Shown here: one piece after another, positions 7,616 through 13,681 of the stretch
Layout of the letters: each line of letters starts with the position of its first letter
Position numbering within the stretch: the stretch's first letter is position 1
Origin: a virus
Virus record (IMG/VR): IMGVR_UViG_3300024261_000059
Span: 1-43,360 of that record
Direction: 5' to 3' (one strand)
DNA: 43,360 nucleotides
Made by a program: the position numbers and the translations under genes
Notes under the pieces: generated by a model
The model's input: the letters and a program-made list of their open reading frames with translations, nothing else
The model's database searches: none
What the model was told of the DNA's origin: nothing

Positions 7616-7644
7616 ATTATATTGTATTACTGTTTTTAAATCAA
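7616..7644 (-). promoter_or_regulatory. Sigma70-like promoter for the SbcD-SbcC fusion gene
   Basis: On the minus strand TTGATT (7644-7639) is separated by exactly 17 nt from TATAAT (7621-7616). The -10 box is a perfect consensus and the -35 box matches four of six positions. The -35 box overlaps the stop codon of the 63-aa gene. The -10 ends 22 nt before the ATG at 7593, so the leader would be short but would keep the strong GGAGG ribosome site. The gap is AT-rich, so chance matches are more likely than average, but the spacing is ideal. It would allow host RNA polymerase to transcribe the recombination gene independently of the upstream virion genes. Confidence 0.55.
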
Positions 7645-7832
7645 GATATTTTGTCGTTAACTAATTTTACAAAGTTTTCTAAAAATATTTGTTGGTTGGA
7701 TGAGTCAAGGTTGGCGAACTGTTCAAATAGGCCGTTGGCCATTTCAAGCCCCTTGCTTTTCTCTTCTTCAACAGTCAAGCGGGTGACCTCTTCTTTTATC
7801 ATCTTTCTTATTTGAGATTTAGTGATTTGCAT
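7641..7832 (-). CDS. Small conserved-type phage protein of unknown function (63 aa)
   Basis: A short, charged, fully helical protein without cysteines or a membrane segment. It begins with ITKSQIRKMIKEEV, a pattern I associate with many small or N-terminal phage segments in marine myoviruses (established only as an impression, not searched). The remainder is acidic with a hydrophobic repeat (ANGLFEQFANLDSSNQQIF, then FVKLVND) suggesting a small helical bundle or oligomer. It has one of the best ribosome sites in the window (AAGGAGGT, 4 nt before ATG), so it is probably well translated. It lies between primase (10-nt gap) and the SbcD-SbcC fusion. Its 3' end carries the -35 element of the putative promoter. 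A regulatory or accessory role in replication would fit the location, but nothing in the sequence proves it. Confidence 0.78.
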   Translation of the reverse strand: MQITKSQIRKMIKEEVTRLTVEEEKSKGLEMANGLFEQFANLDSSNQQIFLENFVKLVNDKIS

Positions 7833-7842
7833 AATAACCTCC

Positions 7843-8775
7843 TTATAAACTTAAGCACTGATATAAATAGTTGGTTTGATCAATAAGAGCCGCACCTTCT
7901 TTTCTTTTTAGAAATTCACCCTTAGTCATAGACCCAACATCATCATAGCCCGACGTGCTCACTTTGTAAACCTTTAAATCGTATTGGAGTAATAATTTTA
8001 TAATTCTCATTTCTTTTTTGGCTGCATCTGCGTCCAAGGCCATATAAACTGTTGGGCACTCCTCTATTATTCTCTTGAACACCTGACTTCTTTCTGAGAG
8101 TGTCGACCCCAACAGTGGTAGCGCATTGCCCGCGACTATCGCGTCGAACACACCCTCAACAAGTATGACAGGTTCTTGCCAGTCTATGTACAATTCATTA
8201 AATACCACGTTCCTATCTACGGGAGGGTTTTTATATTTAGGAAAATCGTTCTTGTAAGTTCTTGCTATAAAGTAGCTTAAATTTCCCCCCTCGTCAAAAG
8301 AGGGTATGCATACCCTTCCTGCATACGCTCCCGTGCGGCAGAAGCCGATTCTCCACCTCACAATGTCATCCCTGGTTACGTTCCTGTACTTCAAATAGTT
8401 AAGAGCCTTCCTGTACTCGACATCGTTCATTCTTTTCGTCAAAGAGAAAAAATCTTCTGGGAGGCTTGTTGTTCTTTTGGGGATGTCGTTTGGATCAATC
8501 TCTTCGAACAAGGAATCAAAAGAGCTTAAGTCCACAACCTCATCTAGTTCTGACCACGCGGCGAAGTGACTCCTGTCTCCATACCTTTTTACCAGGGAGG
8601 AAAGCTTCAGGCCAGAGTAGTCACAGACCCAGCACTTGTACACACCCTTGTCTAGATTTACTGAGAATTTCTTCTTGTGATGTTTGCAACTAGGGCACTC
8701 AAACAAGTATTCCTCGCCAGAGACATAATACCTGCCGAGGATGCTCTCTAGTATACTTACCTTTTCAGATTCCAT
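7843..8775 (-). CDS. DNA primase, DnaG/TOPRIM type
   Basis: Makes RNA primers for lagging-strand synthesis at the phage fork, normally with a replicative helicase (not in this window). The 310-aa protein has an N-terminal zinc-binding domain with C27-x2-C30 and C48-x2-C51 (CPSC, CWVC). A linker follows, then the RNA-polymerase basic region (residues 137-174, RWRIGFCR, then GRVCIPSFDEGGNLSYFIAR). The TOPRIM fold comes last, with VEGVFDA (E207) and MALDADAAKK (D248, D250) as the metal-binding glutamate and DxD aspartates. It is shorter than bacterial DnaG (about 580 aa) because the helicase-binding C-terminal domain is missing, and it is close in size to T4 gp61 (342 aa). The ATG at 8775 overlaps the end of the resolvase gene by 19 nt and has a weak ribosome site, so coupled translation is likely. 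Confidence 0.93.
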   Translation of the reverse strand: MESEKVSILESILGRYYVSGEEYLFECPSCKHHKKKFSVNLDKGVYKCWVCDYSGLKLSSLVKRYGDRSHFAAWSELDEVVDLSSFDSLFEEIDPNDIPKRTTSLPEDFFSLTKRMNDVEYRKALNYLKYRNVTRDDIVRWRIGFCRTGAYAGRVCIPSFDEGGNLSYFIARTYKNDFPKYKNPPVDRNVVFNELYIDWQEPVILVEGVFDAIVAGNALPLLGSTLSERSQVFKRIIEECPTVYMALDADAAKKEMRIIKLLLQYDLKVYKVSTSGYDDVGSMTKGEFLKRKEGAALIDQTNYLYQCLSL

Positions 8776-9293
8776 TGTAGATAACCCGCCCTTGCAATAA
8801 CGTAGCTGTCAGACCGATCCATTGTTCCTGGTTTCGGATTTCCAGCTTTTGTATATTGTATGACGAAGGAAGGCTCCCGGTCAAGTACAAACTCTAAAGT
8901 TTTTTGTTTGGCGTTGTCACCTCTTTTGATCTCTACCCCGGCCTGTTTCCTTGCGGAAGTTGCAGCTATCATCTCCGGTTCGGTCTTAAAAATTTCAAAA
9001 CAAAGCCAGGATACAATACCATTAAATCTAGATAGTGTCGAGAGGGTCTGTGCAGAGGAAAAACCAGAACGGAACGAGTGCAAAGATTGCTCTATAAAAA
9101 TCGACCTTACGTTGTAACTCTTTTTTACTTCTTTCAGGTTCTTTTTGATAAGGTCTGCTTTTTGGTACAATGTTGGAAAGTGATTTTTATTTCTTGTGTC
9201 CCATTGTTCGTTAAAAACCATAACACCGTCCTCATCCATAATTGTGATACCGGTGATGGTCGTAGATATATCTAGTCCTAGTATATGCTTAAT
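8757..9293 (-). CDS. RuvC-like Holliday junction resolvase, probable non-canonical ATT start
   Basis: A RuvC-type RNase-H-fold endonuclease resolves branched DNA before packaging. Read from an ATT at 9293, the 178-aa product begins IKHILGLDISTTITG, which is the RuvC first strand with catalytic Asp8. Then come the second acid in SIFIEQSLHSFRSG (Glu68), a Lys/Arg-rich segment, and the C-terminal pair DRSDSYVIARAGY (Asp159, Asp162). The first ATG in frame (9239) would give a 160-aa protein without the first strand and Asp8, which should be inactive. Between the in-frame TAA upstream and that ATG there is no ATG, GTG or TTG. ATT at 9293 has GGGGA six bases upstream (9304-9300); ATT at 9297-9299 and ATA at 9308 are alternatives, and a +1 frameshift out of the upstream J-domain gene would also join this frame. 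Family call is firm; the exact start is not. Confidence 0.85.
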   Translation of the reverse strand: MKHILGLDISTTITGITIMDEDGVMVFNEQWDTRNKNHFPTLYQKADLIKKNLKEVKKSYNVRSIFIEQSLHSFRSGFSSAQTLSTLSRFNGIVSWLCFEIFKTEPEMIAATSARKQAGVEIKRGDNAKQKTLEFVLDREPSFVIQYTKAGNPKPGTMDRSDSYVIARAGYLQWNLKR

Positions 9294-9304
9294 TTTAATT
9301 CCCC
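9293..9304 (-). promoter_or_regulatory. Ribosome site and start region of the resolvase gene
   Basis: On the minus strand GGGGA (9304-9300) is followed by ATTAAA and then the ATT proposed as start. The same bases encode the last codons and TAA stop (9297-9295) of the J-domain gene, so initiation would occur right at terminating ribosomes. GGGGA pairs less well with the anti-Shine-Dalgarno than AGGAG. The region also contains a run of four G and the sequence AATTAAA, where a +1 shift at the stop codon would carry ribosomes into the resolvase frame. Confidence 0.4.
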
Positions 9305-9984
9305 ATATTGTGGTAGACGTAGTTTATGTAATCTTTCATCAGCAAAATTTTCTCGTCCTCGTCATTATGATACCATCTCCAGGCCGTAGATTTTTCTATT
9401 GTTTTTATTTTTAGCCTAACTTTGTTCACATTGCCCTTGGCCAAGTCGACATCCTCTTCTGTTGGGTCTGGGAACTTAACATTCAAATGCAGTGCGACGT
9501 CCATCAAATCTATAAAGTTTTCATTATTGAACGCCTTTTGTGCTCTTATGAACAGATTCTCTTTCTGTAATCTTTCTAATTCTGGCAGATCTTTAAGTTT
9601 GTCAGGGTGAGTGATTTTCGCTACTTCCCGGTAGACAGATTTCAAGTGCTTCGGAGCTTCTCTCTTTGGCTCGACTTCTCGATCAGCTTCTTGTGGCGTG
9701 GAGGCTGATTCGGTTTCAGCGCTAGCCTCCGGCTCCTGGTGGCGTTCTTGGGCGCTCTCTTGCTCGGGCTGATTGGCTGTTTCTCCTGGCTGTTCACCTT
9801 CCTCCTGTTTCTTAAAAAATTCCTTAATTTCATCTGGCATTCCTTTTAGGGTTTCCTTGAACTCTTTTGAGAACAAAGCCCCCGCTTCACTCTCTGTCTG
9901 CCTGTGGAGTGTCAGCTTTTCTTTTAGGAACCTTATCTGTAGTATTAGTAGTTTAAACTTTTGCTGCTCACTAACCGAAGACAT
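9295..9984 (-). CDS. J-domain (DnaJ-like) phage protein
   Basis: J-domain proteins deliver substrates to DnaK/Hsp70 and stimulate its ATPase through an invariant His-Pro-Asp loop. This 229-aa protein has an N-terminal basic helix (residues 8-30), an acidic, Glu/Gln/Pro/Ala-rich linker likely disordered (about 60-112), and a J-like core. Helix II is LKSVYREVAKI (114-124), then THPDK with HPD at 126-128, then helix III ERLQKENLFIRAQKAF (137-152), followed by a helical C-terminal region (155-229) of unknown role. The Gly/Phe-rich and zinc-binding regions of full DnaJ are absent, so it is a type III-like J protein. The ATG overlaps the previous virion gene stop (TAATG). It sits between virion genes and the resolvase, so it might help recruit host DnaK for assembly, replication-complex remodelling, or both. 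The assignment rests on HPD plus helix pattern. Confidence 0.75.
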   Translation of the reverse strand: MSSVSEQQKFKLLILQIRFLKEKLTLHRQTESEAGALFSKEFKETLKGMPDEIKEFFKKQEEGEQPGETANQPEQESAQERHQEPEASAETESASTPQEADREVEPKREAPKHLKSVYREVAKITHPDKLKDLPELERLQKENLFIRAQKAFNNENFIDLMDVALHLNVKFPDPTEEDVDLAKGNVNKVRLKIKTIEKSTAWRWYHNDEDEKILLMKDYINYVYHNMGN

Positions 9985-11279
9985 TAGAAATCCATCTTCA
10001 GTTTAAACGTCAGGTCCCTAGTTTCTGTTTTTCTGACTGGGGAGGCCAGCTTTGCGATTGCTATCAAATTCATATTGTCATCGTAAATTCCGATCTTCGA
10101 TATATATGTTTGCTTGTCAAAAGATCCCGAATCTCCATATTTGTTGTGTTCTAGACTCTTTATCTTTAAGTTCGAGTTTTCATAAAAATGATAAGAAGAT
10201 GTGCTAGGTGTTGAGGGCTCGTTCTGATCTTTCTGGATGAAAGTTGGATTCGTTGAGTTGTTAAGTTCACCTCTCTTCGCGTGGGCAAACATTGTAACAG
10301 TTGGAATTTGATTCGTACCTTCGAAATGCACGGCGAAGGCAGAACCTGTCAAGACTGCTGCAGCCTTTCCGTCGTTGGCTCCAGCGCCAAAGTTATACCA
10401 CTTTGGACTTGAGTAATCATTGCCAACATACTTGTCTTGAAAATTAGGATTTATGTCCCAGCTTCCAGTCAGCGCGATAAAACCTTCGTTGTAGAGCACC
10501 AGGCCTGCCACCTTGTTGCTGTTTGTGGTCGAACCAATCGTCCCAGAGACTTGAACCAATTCTCCGTTCTGGTTTACATCCTGCAGTTCTGCTGCGAGTG
10601 TGCCAGTTATGTAAAATTTTAAACTAACAGACCCCTTTCTTATGGAAGATCCGTAAAATATTGACGGTATCTCTATCAAGCTCATTTCCTGGTTCGATTT
10701 GTCCCAGGAGACCTTGGCATTTAAGTGATCGTCTATCGATGATGTGTTAAAAGCGTGGTGAATACTTTGTGGTACATAATTGTTGAATGTGTTCTTGAGC
10801 GCGATGATCCTTTGTTTGTTCAATGACGCTTTGACAAAACTTCCATTTTCCTCTTCGACTGTGGATGTACTTGTTGTCGTCGGCGCGAATCGAGTCCTGA
10901 AGATACTAGAGCTGAGCGGGTAGTGAGACTTGATAAAATCTCCATAAGCAAACTGCGACGTAGAGTCGAACACCGATGTGCTTATTGACCTAAACGCAGT
11001 TCTGGCCCCTTCTTTTGTTACAAAGGGGTAAATAGAGGTTCCATCTGGAGGGGCTTGGGTTCCGACACTTATGTTAGAGGCAACGTTAAGTTCATACAAG
11101 CTGATGAAGCCTTGTGGCACATTGTTCTCGTTAACTGTGGTAGTGTGGTTTTTTACGCCAGCATTCTTACCGCCGTCGATATAGACTTTCGCATCATATA
11201 TTAGAAAGTCTTTTTTCGGGTAAGTCTTTACTCTGTTGTAAAATAAGTCTTCTTGATTGAACTTGTATACAGTCGACAT
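9984..11279 (-). CDS. Virion structural protein, paralogue of the neighbouring 427-aa protein
   Basis: This 431-aa protein is beta-rich, Ser/Thr/Asn-rich and has no cysteines in its visible conserved blocks, as expected for a phage virion protein. Its C-terminal third shares ordered motifs with the protein encoded just upstream (427 aa). Both have a block like GLVLYNEGFIALTGSWD, a block like FAHAKRGELNNSTNPTFIQ, and an end block ISKIGIYDDNMNLIAIAKL, followed by basic residues and LTFKLKMDF at the terminus. The N-terminal 150 residues differ. The genes are 4 nt apart and adjacent, consistent with tandem duplication and divergence. ATG start, weak ribosome site, probably coupled to the upstream gene. 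I expect a tail-, neck- or baseplate-associated role, because the gene lies at the end of the tail gene block; the precise location in the virion is unknown. Confidence 0.85.
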   Translation of the reverse strand: MSTVYKFNQEDLFYNRVKTYPKKDFLIYDAKVYIDGGKNAGVKNHTTTVNENNVPQGFISLYELNVASNISVGTQAPPDGTSIYPFVTKEGARTAFRSISTSVFDSTSQFAYGDFIKSHYPLSSSIFRTRFAPTTTSTSTVEEENGSFVKASLNKQRIIALKNTFNNYVPQSIHHAFNTSSIDDHLNAKVSWDKSNQEMSLIEIPSIFYGSSIRKGSVSLKFYITGTLAAELQDVNQNGELVQVSGTIGSTTNSNKVAGLVLYNEGFIALTGSWDINPNFQDKYVGNDYSSPKWYNFGAGANDGKAAAVLTGSAFAVHFEGTNQIPTVTMFAHAKRGELNNSTNPTFIQKDQNEPSTPSTSSYHFYENSNLKIKSLEHNKYGDSGSFDKQTYISKIGIYDDNMNLIAIAKLASPVRKTETRDLTFKLKMDF

Positions 11280-11283
11280 AGCA

Positions 11284-12567
11284 TTAGTAATCCAACCTTA
11301 CTCTTAAAGTGAGTTCGTTCGTGGGATCCTTTCTGAGTGGCTCAGAAAGCTTCGCTGTGGCCATCAACTCATTGTCTGATGAGTAAAGCCCCACAGATGT
11401 TACGTAACTTATCGGCATATCGGAAGATACGTTCTTTACACGAATTTTGCTCTCCTGGAGATACGTTGGATTAGAACTGTAATTGAATTCATTGTGGTGC
11501 GCTCTGCAAAAATACACTGAAGAATTAAGTTCTGTGGTATTGTTGAAAGACACTGACTTTATTCTGTGTCGCAACGAATCACAGGCAGTTTGGATTGTAG
11601 ACCCTGTAAATAAGGAGTACACATCCGACTGCGCTGTAGCTGTGATATCCAAGCCAGCTGCGTCTGTGATCTGCTTGTGCATCATACAACTGGCAGAGTT
11701 CAAAAGACCTCCGGTTAAATGATGTACAATTCCTGTCGAAGCAGTGACTTGACGAACACCGGCGTCGCCGCCGCCGTCGTGTGTTGCTTTTGCAAACATT
11801 CTTGCATCGAGAACTACGATACCAGCTTGATAGAAAATCAATCCGATATTTGAAGGCTTGGTTGGGTGAGCAGAGCCTGTAGTTAGGCCGTGGGCAATTG
11901 CGCCAGCGATGTTGCCCGCGCCAGTAGAAGCTGAAAGTATACCGAATTCTCCTGCGGGAGAGTTTACCCTATAGTCGTTTGCCGCGTTTGTATCCTTAAT
12001 GGTTATAATTCTTGAGGCATACTTCCTTAGATCACCTGATTGTTCGACCGGACCAATGTAATGAGGTGAGACGCCAACATCCATAGAGAAGGAGCCTTTC
12101 TTTATCTCATCCTTGGTTAAAAGTCTTGAAAAATTCAAAAAGAAACATTCGTGAATCTTACCCTCGGATGGGTTTTGACCAGCAGTGTTTCCATCTTGGT
12201 CAAAGGCTCTGATGTTTCCATCTTTATCATGCCCCATAAGAACTTGCGCCATCTGGTTGTAAATTTGAATCTTCTTTTCCTGCTGTGTTCTCGCTACCTC
12301 ATAGACGTTTCCAGAAAGTGCGCTGCCAGTGGAGTACCCAGAAGTGATATCAAATATGTGGTTGGCAGAAGAACTTAAAAAAGGATAGTCAAACACCGAT
12401 TGAAACATTCCGTGAGAATAATTTTTTATGTTTATTTCTGTTCCGTCTGGCGAACCTCCGTTGTAAGTACCTGATACAAGCGCTCCCGTGATCGGAATTG
12501 CTTCGTGAAGTAGCGTCTTTGTCGTTACAAGGTCGCTGTTAAGAAAAGTTTTAAACGTAGTTGCCAT
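11284..12567 (-). CDS. Virion structural protein (427 aa), paralogue of the neighbouring 431-aa protein
   Basis: A 427-aa protein beginning TFKTFLNSDLVTTKTLLHEA, with conserved-looking segments IKNYSHGMFQSVFDYPFLSS (about residues 48-67), KKIQIYNQMAQVLMGHDKDG (about 97-116) and FLNFSRLLTKDEIKKGSF (about 143-160). These remind me of a virion protein family common in marine myoviruses, though I could not search. The C-terminal half carries the motifs shared with the next gene: GLIFYQAGIVVLDARMF, FCRAHHNEFNYSSNPTYL, VTSVGLYSSDNELMATAKL and a terminal LTLRVRLDY. ATG with AAGGA about 7 nt upstream. It is followed after 4 nt by its paralogue. Function: structural, probably at the tail or baseplate; no enzymatic motif is seen. 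Confidence 0.87.
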   Translation of the reverse strand: MATTFKTFLNSDLVTTKTLLHEAIPITGALVSGTYNGGSPDGTEINIKNYSHGMFQSVFDYPFLSSSANHIFDITSGYSTGSALSGNVYEVARTQQEKKIQIYNQMAQVLMGHDKDGNIRAFDQDGNTAGQNPSEGKIHECFFLNFSRLLTKDEIKKGSFSMDVGVSPHYIGPVEQSGDLRKYASRIITIKDTNAANDYRVNSPAGEFGILSASTGAGNIAGAIAHGLTTGSAHPTKPSNIGLIFYQAGIVVLDARMFAKATHDGGGDAGVRQVTASTGIVHHLTGGLLNSASCMMHKQITDAAGLDITATAQSDVYSLFTGSTIQTACDSLRHRIKSVSFNNTTELNSSVYFCRAHHNEFNYSSNPTYLQESKIRVKNVSSDMPISYVTSVGLYSSDNELMATAKLSEPLRKDPTNELTLRVRLDY

Positions 12568-12582
12568 ATCGAAATCCTTATA

Positions 12583-13605
12583 TTATGTAGTCTTCTTCAA
12601 GAACCTTATTGGAATGTCTACAGAGACGCCGACAGTTGCGGCGGTCAATCTAACAAACGTGTCAATGTAGTAAAGCGCAACGCCAGACCTGAATAGCTGG
12701 TCACCTGCGGTGGCGGCGGTGCCGCCTAGCAAAGTAGTGGTGGTCGTCAGAGTAGATCCAAGCCTCTCAAACAAATATGTTGAATTTGCAAGAGTTGGAT
12801 TAGGTGCAATCTTAAACGATACCACCTTGTCTCTAGGTCCTCTAATTCTTTGCCGTGTTGTACCTTGATTGTTATCGTTTGTGGAAGTGAGCGTGTCTAG
12901 GGGCCCGCCAATGATATTGCTTCCGGCTGCAGCGCCCACAAAGTAAGATGCAATCTGATCGTCGTCAATAAAAGAGACCGATACTGGTTGTCCAGTTACA
13001 TCAACGAGGGTGCCCAACCTAGAATCAAGCTCTATTATGAATTGTGTCTCTTGCAAGTCAGATGGGTAAAGCTGGGTCGGTGACAATTGAGTCGTGTCTA
13101 ACCCAAGCTCGACTGCAATGGTTGCCGAATCAGATGCGGCGACTGTCTGAACCGTTGAACCTTTAATCAGACCTAACCCATTAATATTCACGTCCGCAAG
13201 ACTGTCAGATGTATCTTCAGTGTTTTCGTCGACAGTGATAAGGTAGGAAGAGAGGTCTCCGCTTAGCTTTGTGTTTAGGCTGCCCGCTGCTGTGCCGTTT
13301 AGACCGCCGTTGTGAAGCTTTAATACCGGCAAGTGCAATATATTTGTTCTGGAGATCGTCATCAATTTTGACTTCATTCCAGATGTGTTGTTAGTGAAGG
13401 CTTCTAAGATCGGAGTCTTCAGGACCTCAAGGTCATAAAAAGCCGATCCACTGGGGTGTGCCTTGTTATATAAAGAATAATCTATCTCGTCATCGCCGAG
13501 GGCGAACTTCGTTATTCTAAAGTCGCCGCGAGCCATTCTGTATCTACCGGTGTCGGTCAGAACCGCATCTAAAAGTATATCACCAGAATTATCAAGAAAC
13601 GCCAT
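12583..13605 (-). CDS. Virion structural protein (340 aa) sharing an N-terminal module with the 354-aa protein
   Basis: The first about 45 residues follow the pattern MAF-x5-D...LT..GRY...G......A..DDEI.Y, which is also found at the start of the 354-aa protein encoded at 21272-22336. The module therefore seems to be a shared attachment or assembly segment. The rest (50-340) is beta-rich, Thr/Ser/Asp-rich, ending SVDIPIRFLKKTT, and does not match the other protein beyond the N-terminus as far as I can see by eye. The start is unambiguous: ATG with TGAGGAGT upstream. It is the first gene after a 76-nt AT-rich gap, the longest in the window, so it may head a transcript with the two paralogous genes that follow. 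No catalytic motif was found. Confidence 0.85.
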   Translation of the reverse strand: MAFLDNSGDILLDAVLTDTGRYRMARGDFRITKFALGDDEIDYSLYNKAHPSGSAFYDLEVLKTPILEAFTNNTSGMKSKLMTISRTNILHLPVLKLHNGGLNGTAAGSLNTKLSGDLSSYLITVDENTEDTSDSLADVNINGLGLIKGSTVQTVAASDSATIAVELGLDTTQLSPTQLYPSDLQETQFIIELDSRLGTLVDVTGQPVSVSFIDDDQIASYFVGAAAGSNIIGGPLDTLTSTNDNNQGTTRQRIRGPRDKVVSFKIAPNPTLANSTYLFERLGSTLTTTTTLLGGTAATAGDQLFRSGVALYYIDTFVRLTAATVGVSVDIPIRFLKKTT

Positions 13606-13681
13606 ATTTTTTACTCCTCACAAAAATGCACCTAAAACACAAACTAATTAGTTTTTTAAAAAATAAAACATACAAATTTTA
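13606..13681 (-). promoter_or_regulatory. Longest intergenic gap: AT-rich, with nested palindromes
   Basis: This 76-nt gap is more AT-rich than the flanking genes. It contains the perfect 14-nt palindrome AAACTAATTAGTTT (13641-13654), overlapping TTTTTTAAAAAA (13652-13663). A strong ribosome site (GAGGAG) for the 340-aa gene sits at its downstream end. There is no GC-rich stem, so an intrinsic terminator is unlikely. I see no clear TTGACA/TATAAT pair. A late promoter, operator or transcript-processing site is a reasonable guess because gaps elsewhere are only a few bases. Confidence 0.35.
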
